NCBI GenBank assembly: GCA_032358255.1
Contig: JAULBX010006109.1
Location: 1,965-65,964, forward strand
DNA length: 64,000 bases
Direction: 5' to 3'
Origin: Heterotrichella gracilis
Lineage: Eukaryota; Sar; Xanthophyceae; Tribonematales; Xanthonemataceae
Positions 57,501 to 64,000 of the stretch are shown here, in pieces (the stretch's first letter is position 1; each line of letters begins with the position of its first letter). Both the position numbers and the translations under genes were made by a program. The notes beneath the pieces are model-generated. The model worked only from the letters and a program-made list of their open reading frames with translations. It was not told the DNA's origin and searched no databases.

Positions 57501-60500
57501 ACCATTCGTGCTCCCGAAGCCCTTGGGTGCACAGGCTCCCCAACATCATCAACATACCACCCATGCACACCTATCTCCCATCTGGCTATGCTGATGGAAT
57601 GGTTGGAATAATAATAAAATGACATGTGTCCACACATCCATTTCCATCCCCGTTTCTCCCATCTTTCCCCCTCACCGTCTGTGCTCCAGTAGCCCCAGGG
57701 GTCATTGAAATGCCCCGGCCGCTCCTCGTTCCGACCCAGAGCATTCTTCCAATTGAACCTGCACACACCAAATCAGGATTACGATCCAAGACAAGACACG
57801 CCACCTTGCAAAAAACCTGCGCACACAAAGTAAAAGGGTAGCATGCCAGCACTGTGAGCGCCCAAGCTTCTTACTCCTTCCAACCCCACCCACAGCCACA
57901 GTCACAACCAGAATCACATCCACCCACAGCCCCAATCACAGCCAGGGCCACACTCCACCCACAGCCACAGTCATCGCCCTTACAACCACAGCCCCCCCCC
58001 CCCCCCCCCCCCCCCCCCCCCACCTGTTGACCAGCCAGTTCCCCTCCACGTAGCACCCGCCGGGGAAGCGCACAAAGGCTGGTGCCAAACCCTTGAGGGC
58101 ATCCATCAGGTCCTGACGGAAGGGGTGGGGGTTGGCCGCGCCTGCAGGGGAGGGTTGGGGGTTCAGGGTGTAGGGTTTAGGCTGCATGGGAGGGGAGGAA
58201 GAACATGCAGCTGCGTGGCAGAGAAATAGACATGGAGCTGCGCAAGGGGTGATGCACTGACACTAAAAAGCATGGAAGCCTTCTAGAAGTATTGTACATC
58301 AAGTCATCAGATCATCATTATCCTGTTATTCTGTTATGAAATCAACACCCATCCATCACCAATTTTTCAATTTCCACACCCACTCACCGCTGACCATGTT
58401 TTCCTCAGGAAACACCGACACATAGTCCACCACCAGAGTGCCTGGACCAGGAAAGGTGAGCAGCAGCAGCGCATCCAGATCTGTGCCATTGGCCTCCAGC
58501 ACGGTTTCGAATTTGAACCATGCTGTGGATAGGCCGGTGAAGGTATGAGAGGCGTAGGAGGTGGCGAGGGAGGGGGAGACAAGGGCGACGGTGGCGGAGG
58601 GGATGTCGCCCTGAGGGTTGGGAGAATGTGGATGGTGAGGATTTCCATTTATTGGTAGCATTTTGGATGCAGTTTGAAATGACATACTCATCCAACAACC
58701 CTCGCCTGCCACCAAGCAGCGGCCCTGCCCCACTGAGAACACCCCCACAAGCTGCGCGTATCACTCCCCTGGACCCCATGGGTGTGCATCACCATGCTCA
58801 CTGAGATGTGCAGCATCAGCGGGGTGCAAACACCCTAAGCAGAACCCTCCCAGCCCCCTAAACCCAATTCACATCCCCACCCACCTGCAACGACATGCGG
58901 CACACCGTCATACCAAACCTGCTCTCCTGCTGCATCGCGAAACCCCGTCCCAGACCCTAGTTTAAAACCCCGGCAAAACCCTACCAAACACCACCCACCT
59001 GCAGCGACATGAGGTACACCGTCACACAGAACCTACACCCCTACTGCACTGTGAAACCCCGTCCCAGACCCTAACCTAAAACCCTGGCAAAACCCTATCC
59101 ACCTGCAGCGACGTGAGGTACACCGTCACATGGAACCTGCGCCCCTGCTGCACTGCGACACCCGGGCCTAGACCCTAGCCTTTAACCTTGGAAAACCAAT
59201 ATCCAAATCCCACTCACCTGCAGCGACATGAGGTACACCGTCACACAGAACCTGCACGTCTGCTGCCCCGCAAAACCCTGGCCCAAACCCTAGTCTAAAG
59301 CCCTAAAACCCTACCCAAAACCCCACCCACCTGCAGCGACATGAGGTACACCGTCACATGGAACCTGCGCCCCTGCTGCACCGGGAACCCCCAGAAGCCG
59401 ATATTAATCAACCCTCCCTGGGGCCCGTCTGTGTGCAGGATCATGCTGACTGTGTTGTGAGGCGCCAGCGGGTGCCACTTGGACAGCGACCATGCGGTGG
59501 CAGGTGCTGGGCGCCAGGCCACCTGGATGGCGTTGGTGCTGTAGTTCCTGGGAGGGGTGGGGGGAGGGGTGGTGGGGGTGGTGGAGATGATGGTGGGGTT
59601 TGGAGGTGATGGTAGGGTTGGAGGTGATGGTGGAGGTGGAAGTGAAGGTGCTGATTTGTGGGGCGTCAGTGGATGGCACTTGGACGGGACTAAGCGGTGG
59701 CAATGTGCGTGTGTGTGTGTGTGTGTTTCTTGGTGGTGGAAGGGGGGTGCATATACGGGCCATTTGGGTGGCATTGATGGGGTAGCTTTTGGAAGTGGTG
59801 GAGTGTGGTGGGTGGTGGGTGGCCCTCACCTTTTGCCCCACAGCCGCTCAGGCTGGCGCAGGCCTGGTGGGGGGTAGGGCAGCGCCACCTCCTTTGCCCC
59901 CGAGGTGTGGAACCCTGTTGCTGCCGCCAGGCCGTCAAAGCTTCGGTCCTGGCACAGCTCGGCATACAGGCCCCCCTCCCCTGCGTAGTTGATCTGCAAG
60001 GGGGGAGGAGGTGGGTGGTGCGGGTGGGTGTGAGGGTGGGAGCGAAGGGGTTGGAGGGTGGTTGGCAGCATAGGGCTGGAGGGGTGCGCGGGGGGAGGGG
60101 TTGGCAGGAGTGCAGGTGGAAGGGAGGGGGGTGCGGTGGGCAGGGAGGAGGGTGTGTGGAGGCCAAACTCGGCCTGCGCGAACGCCAACCCCACTGGTCA
60201 CAACACATATTGCGGCGGCGCTGCCCACTCTGTTGCATGCTGGGAATGGACCTGGTGGCCGACCAAGGCAGCCCCGCAAACCTGCAAATTGAAAACCCTA
60301 GGGTTTCAAACCATCACGACAGCGTCCTGCCCATCCCCTGGTCCTGCACCAGGTTACAGCTGTGCAGGCTGCATCATGCCCCATCCTGCCCCATCCACAC
60401 CCTCCAACCCCCATGACAGGATGCCCTACCTCCTCAAAGAATATGCCGTACAGGCCCGGGCTGTTGGGCTTCAGGGAGCCAAGGTTGACGTCGATGGTGA

Positions 60501-60633
60501 CGGGCTGGTTGCTCTCGGGAGTGGGGACGGAACCTACTGAAGGTGTGGTGGTGGGCTTGCTCAGCGATGGGACTGCACAGGCTGTGGTGAGGACGCATCC
60601 CACCAGCACGATGGCAGCCTTAGCGCACTTCAT
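54526..60633 (-). CDS. Secreted alpha-L-arabinofuranosidase, glycoside hydrolase family 51
   Basis: Exons (minus): 60633-60430, 59993-59830, 59547-59331, 58610-58388, 58141-58024, 57758-57676, 57373-57284, 57009-56855, 56473-56209, 55880-55742, 55519-55428, 55206-55007, 54663-54526; 695 aa, close to plant GH51 enzymes. The family removes terminal arabinofuranose from wall polysaccharides and glycoproteins. A signal peptide (AAIVLVGCVLTTACA) is followed by PGLYGIFFEEINYAGEGGLY, a carbohydrate-binding-like region, then the barrel: FVRFPGGCYVEGNWLVNRF, NEERPGHFNDPWGYWSTDG, LKYVSIGNE with the acid/base Glu, and IYASEYAV with the nucleophile Glu; the C-terminal beta domain ends with YSPLDQPL and SVNVFTLRV. 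The first ATG in frame is at 60633. Several introns carry duplicated splice junctions. Confidence 0.93.
55150..55440 (-). repeat. Diverged triplication in a GH51 intron
   Basis: Plus-strand blocks resembling GGAGGCGATGGCAACCACTC with a following GTGCCTG(T/C)GC occur near 55178, 55283 and 55382. Only the first is part of an exon (end at 55206). GGGTTAGGGTTAAGGG lies between the first two. Confidence 0.65.
56090..56280 (-). repeat. Duplicated 5' splice site region with TTTAGGG spacer
   Basis: CGCTCACCCAGCAGCGCGCC, spanning the donor at 56209, has a decayed copy near 56095 (GCTCACTCAGCAGCGCGACC), and both continue into similar GCATACT(C/T)GCTGGCG sequence. Each copy is preceded on the plus strand by a TTAGGGTTT unit. 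Confidence 0.82.
57992..58021. repeat. Poly-C tract, 30 bases, at a GH51 donor
   Basis: Thirty consecutive C on the plus strand. On the coding strand it is a poly-G run starting three bases after the start of the 5' splice site at 58023. Length may be unreliable in sequencing. Confidence 0.9.
58860..59390 (-). repeat. Five-unit tandem array (~112 bp) of an exon end plus donor
   Basis: The block CCACCTGCAGCGACATGAGG and about 40 following bases recurs near 58881, 58991, 59099, 59216 and 59329, spaced 108-117 bp. Only the last (59331) ends the GH51 exon; the other four lie in the intron with CCCTA-rich spacers and keep donor-like sequence on the coding strand. Confidence 0.92.
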
Positions 60634-61451
60634 GATGGTGAATTGCAATTCTTTTCAGGGGAGAGAGTGGGTGTGCAAGTACCCAGGTGCGTTTCAGTTG
60701 CGAGTGTTGGGGGTGGGGCCTGAGGACGGAGATAGGGTGTCTCGCATGCGGTGTTGGTGCCAAAAGTTGCTGCCTGCTGACGTGTCGGGTCCTGTTACTG
60801 TGTCACGATGCCCAAGTACCACTGCAAGTGTATTCGTACTACTCCTTTCCGTCCGTTCAACTCAGTCGAGCTGTTTCAGCTATTGCAAGCCTATTGCGAC
60901 CGTCTGAAGGTCGCATGAGAGTCGCCCAGCATTGCACCCTACACGTGGGTCTTGTACACAGGCCCTTATTGAGTTCTCGCCTGCTGGTGCGAGTGTCTGT
61001 GAAGCGCTGGTGGCATCAAGCACGCGTTGCAAAGGCATGCATTGCCAACCACGATGCTCCGAAACAGTTGACGAAAGGGGCGGCAGGCAGTCGAGGACTG
61101 CGGGGATGGGGATTTCGTGCAACACAACCATCGTAAAACGAATTTGCGCCTTATGCATGCGTTGCACAAGTGCTTGGCCAATACCAAGCGTGGTCACTAG
61201 TAGCGTGCACAGTAGCGGTGCTTGATCCTCCAAGGCTGCCGGTGCAAAATTGACGAGAAATTTTCCTGTCCAAAATAACACAGTATCTTTGCTTGGAGAA
61301 AATCTAGCTCGCGCTTGAGCTAGGTATAAAGGTTTAAACAGACGCTATCATACGTTGTTCAACTGAGGGAAGTGGTCGGTGTATCGTCATTTGGTGGACG
61401 TTACTCTATCCATAGTCTGGACGACCTAGTACATCAGCAGTAGTGGGAACC
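60634..61451. promoter_or_regulatory. Divergent promoter region between GH51 and the dehydrogenase gene
   Basis: About 0.8 kb between the starts of two divergent genes. It should contain both promoters; no specific element was identified and no coding region seen. Confidence 0.45.
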
Positions 61452-64000
61452 ATGTCGCTGCCCTCTGAGCTCTACAAGCCCTACTCTATCAAAGACCAAG
61501 TAGTCCTCATAACAGGTACACCGACCCAACCTTATGTTGAACAGTGATTAAAAAGTACTTCCAGGCATACCTGTGATTCTTCTTCGTACCACATGCAACA
61601 CTGCATGCTCGCATTGCATTGGTACACCCCACTTCTCCAGTAGGGTATGCATACGTATGCACTGTACGCTTGCTACCCTGCACCATGCGAAACTCTTGCA
61701 CACTCGTACCTCAGCTTCACACCCCGCTACTTGCACTGCTGCACTTGCCTCACCTCCACGTTAGGGTTCAGGGTTTCGTGACACCACCCTCGCCTGCACC
61801 TCCTCTGCACGCAAAAGCAAATAACACTTGAAACCGATGTCTGCCCAGTTAATATACTTGTGTCATGACTACGGTAACACTCCTGCGCCCTCAATCTAGA
61901 CCCTAAACCCTAATCATAAACCCTAAGCTCCTGCGCAACCCCCCACCTAGGTGCCAGCAGCGGCATCGGAGAGGCCTGCGCATGGCGATTTGCCGAGGCG
62001 GGGTGCAGGCTCATTCTGGTGGCACGCACAGCCGCCAAGCTTGCTGCGTTGAAGAAGGACATCGGGGCAAAGTACCAGGTGGGTTGACAGGTCATCGAGG
62101 GTTATTAGGGTTTTAAAGGGGGCTGAGGATTCTTTGGGCTGGCTGTGATGGCACGTAGGGGTGGTGCTGAGCCCCGCCCCCTGCACCCAGCTGCACTCCA
62201 TCGGATTTAGGGTTTTGAGGGTTTGGAAGTGGCAGAGATCAAGTACTGGGTCGGTTGGGGGGTGTTCATATCATCAGTGATTCGTGAAGGTGGGGACCTC
62301 GCAGTGCGCTCCCTCCTGGGCTTTGCCCCCATCCATTTGGGGTTGCGGAATTATGCGACTTCCTGATCCCCTCTATCATCAACCCCCCTGTAGGTCCCCG
62401 TCATCTGCATGCCCCTTGACGTGCGGGAGCTGGATCGTGTGAAGACCCTGCCCCTGCACCTGCCCCCCGAGTTTGAGGATGTGGACATTCTGGTGAACAA
62501 CGCGGGGCTGGCGCTGGGGGTGGCGCCAGTCACAGAGAACAGCATGGAGGTGAGGGGTGCTGTGGGGTTGGTGTGGGATGTTGAGGTTTCAGGGATACTG
62601 CGAGGTTTCTAAGAGTTTTCTGTGTTTTCTGAGGTTTAACACCTTGATTGCTCCCGAGGTGGCAGGACCCCATGACAGTCAATGTTGGTGCATGGGCGCG
62701 TTGCACTCCGAAAATGGCGCGCTGCGCTCATAACAACACTCTTGAGGGTATCAGGGCTCGGGAAGGCTCGTGGGACCCATGGTCATGAGTTTGGCCAATG
62801 TCATGCTCACAGTTGATCGAACCTGATCCAATTTAGAGACATGACAGAGACCGGTGCAGCAATCGCGCTATTTGGATGCAACCTGATCAAATCTTCTGAT
62901 TGCGCTTACTAACCAGACGCGCATCACCCGATCGCAGGTCCTGATGACCATGATGGAGACCGACATCAGTGCCACAACCGATCAAACCTGATCCTAGCCC
63001 TCTGATCATACTTAATCATCCTCTGATCGCAGGACCTGATGACCATGATGGAGACCAATGTGATGGCTGTGGCTGCGTTCACTCAGGTGTTCACACCCGG
63101 CATGGTTCAGCGCAACAGGGGGCACGTGGTCAACATCAGCTCGGTGGCGGGACAGGAGGCGTACGCAGGTGTGCTTGGCGGCTGGGGCCCCGAACAACTT
63201 GAATTTTCGACCCTTACCTGAATCCTGTCCAGTAGCAACCCTAGACCCTGACCACTAGCAACCCATGCCTGAGAAGCCTAACCAATGTGCACCCTTGAAG
63301 TGCGTGGATGAGCCACCACTCCTGTGCCTCGATTTGAAACCAGCAGCAGCGGAAAGTCACTCCCCGCCAACTGGCAGAGGCCGAAAACCAAGAAAGCAGA
63401 TAACATGTTTTCATTGATATAAATAGATAGATGAATTCATGAAATTGATACCTAACAGCACATCAACTCCTCCTCCCTTCCTCCCTGCCCGCAGGTGGCA
63501 GTGGGTGTCGGCATCCTGAAAACAGTCGCCTTTTGACATCAGCCACAATTCCACTCCTCCCCCGCAAGTGTCAGCAACCCACCTTCACTCCCGTTCACCC
63601 CCTCTTTTCTCCCCTTGCAGGTGGCAGTGGGTACTGCGCCAGCAAGTTTGCCCTGGACGCCTTCACCACAGCTGCCAGGCACGACCTGGTGGCCAGCAGC
63701 GGGGTGAGGGTCACAGCAATCAGCCCAGGGGCGGTAAGCACACAAACCCTAAACCCTAGAACAACCCTAAAACCCTAAGCAGCGGGGTCAGGGTCACAGC
63801 AATCAGCCCAGGGGCGGTGCGCACACAAACCCTAAACCCTAGTAAACCCTAAAACCCTAAGCAGCGGGGTCAGGGTCACCGCCATCAGCCCGGGGGCGCG
63901 GTTCGCACATGAACCCTAGCGAAACCCTAGCATAACCCTGCAGACCCGGGCCACTATCTGCCATGTGGCCAAACCTGCGCAACCCCATGATGCCCGTGTA
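61452..64000 (+). CDS. Short-chain dehydrogenase/reductase, partial at the right edge
   Basis: Exons: 61452-61515, 61951-62078, 62394-62549, 63033-63168, 63621-63733, then further exons beyond a repeat-filled intron; 199 residues visible. Classical SDR motifs: the cofactor loop TGASSGIG, split by an intron inside the first Gly codon; LDVREL; NNAGLAL; the catalytic Asn in METNVMAV; the catalytic Ser in [20 protein letters not shown] with the Tyr and Lys; and ISPGA. The closest type I can name is the NADP-dependent YdfG / yeast YMR226C group, which oxidises 3-hydroxy acids such as serine and 3-hydroxyisobutyrate; the substrate here is inferred only from overall motif resemblance. The next exon may begin near 63944 but I could not confirm it. 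Confidence 0.88.
62930..63060 (+). repeat. Duplicated acceptor and exon start
   Basis: GATCGCAGG(T/A)CCTGATGACC followed by ATGATGGAGACC occurs at about 62932-62962 and 63026-63056. The exon at 63033 uses the second. Confidence 0.88.
63490..63645 (+). repeat. Duplicated acceptor
   Basis: GCAGGTGGCAGTGGGT occurs at about 63492 and 63617. Only the second leads into the YCASK-encoding exon. Confidence 0.85.
63690..63900 (+). repeat. Three copies of an exon end and donor with CCCTAAA spacers
   Basis: AGCAGCGGGGTGAGGGTCAC through AGCCCAGGGGCGGT spans the exon end at 63733; copies follow at about 63778-63818 and 63860-63897. The spacers are made of AACCCTAAACCCTA-type units. Confidence 0.92.

Noticed and set aside
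58860-59390. CRISPR-like array of evenly spaced repeats
   Set aside because: The repeats are about 60 bp of GH51 coding sequence plus a donor, the spacers resemble each other, and the genome is eukaryotic.
1-64000. Telomere or chromosome end, because of many TTTAGGG units
   Set aside because: The units are short, degenerate, in both orientations and scattered through introns of intact genes; there is no long uniform terminal array.

Overview
This window is nuclear DNA of a eukaryote, most probably a flagellated green alga (chlorophyte). The evidence is many short GC-rich exons joined by GT-AG introns, an IFT20 gene (so the organism builds cilia), an extensin-like Pro/Lys-rich secreted protein fused to PA14 repeats, a plant-type GH51 arabinofuranosidase, a plant-type F-box/LRR protein, a stand-alone SPX protein, and a TGTAA motif just downstream of a stop codon (the usual green-algal polyadenylation signal). 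Degenerate TTTAGGG tracts (plant-type telomere unit) are scattered through many introns. I cannot name the genus. All reading frames use the standard code.

Layout, left to right: (1) 35-3086, minus, a cyclophilin fused to the splicing factor SYF2, running off the left edge. (2) 4568-10617, plus, a long coiled-coil protein of unknown function. (3) 12527-18886, plus, a secreted Pro-rich protein with PA14-type repeats. (4) 20288-21024, plus, LSM2. (5) 22546-25472, minus, an F-box/LRR protein. (6) 26567-27994, minus, an SPX-domain protein. (7) 29088-29857, minus, a bacterial-type arsenate reductase, divergent from (8) 30218-31930, plus, ribosomal protein eL34. (9) 32737-33534, plus, IFT20, tail to tail with (10) 33566-37568, minus, a SET-domain methyltransferase of the Rubisco-LSMT type. 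(11) 38273-41545, plus, VPS37 (ESCRT-I). (12) 42595-44020, minus, a small type I membrane protein resembling JTB. (13) 45281-53032, plus, a dynamin-superfamily GTPase with a long acidic tail. (14) 54526-60633, minus, GH51 alpha-L-arabinofuranosidase. (15) 61452-right edge, plus, a short-chain dehydrogenase, incomplete.

The genes do not form a pathway. Three small themes are visible: pre-mRNA splicing (cyclophilin-SYF2, LSM2), the cell surface and wall (Pro-rich/PA14 protein, GH51, JTB-like protein) and membrane/cilium traffic (IFT20, VPS37, dynamin-like GTPase). Exon models were built by hand from splice sites and checked for frame; complete models give integer codon counts.

The most unusual signal is structural. 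In at least seven genes the sequence across an exon-intron junction is tandemly duplicated inside the adjacent intron, one to four extra times, and the spacers often carry degenerate TTTAGGG/CCCTAAA. The copies are decayed to different degrees and carry decoy splice sites. Conserved housekeeping genes between about 26 and 37 kb lack the pattern. I saw no prokaryotic-type defence system, CRISPR array, rRNA, convincing tRNA or intact transposon.
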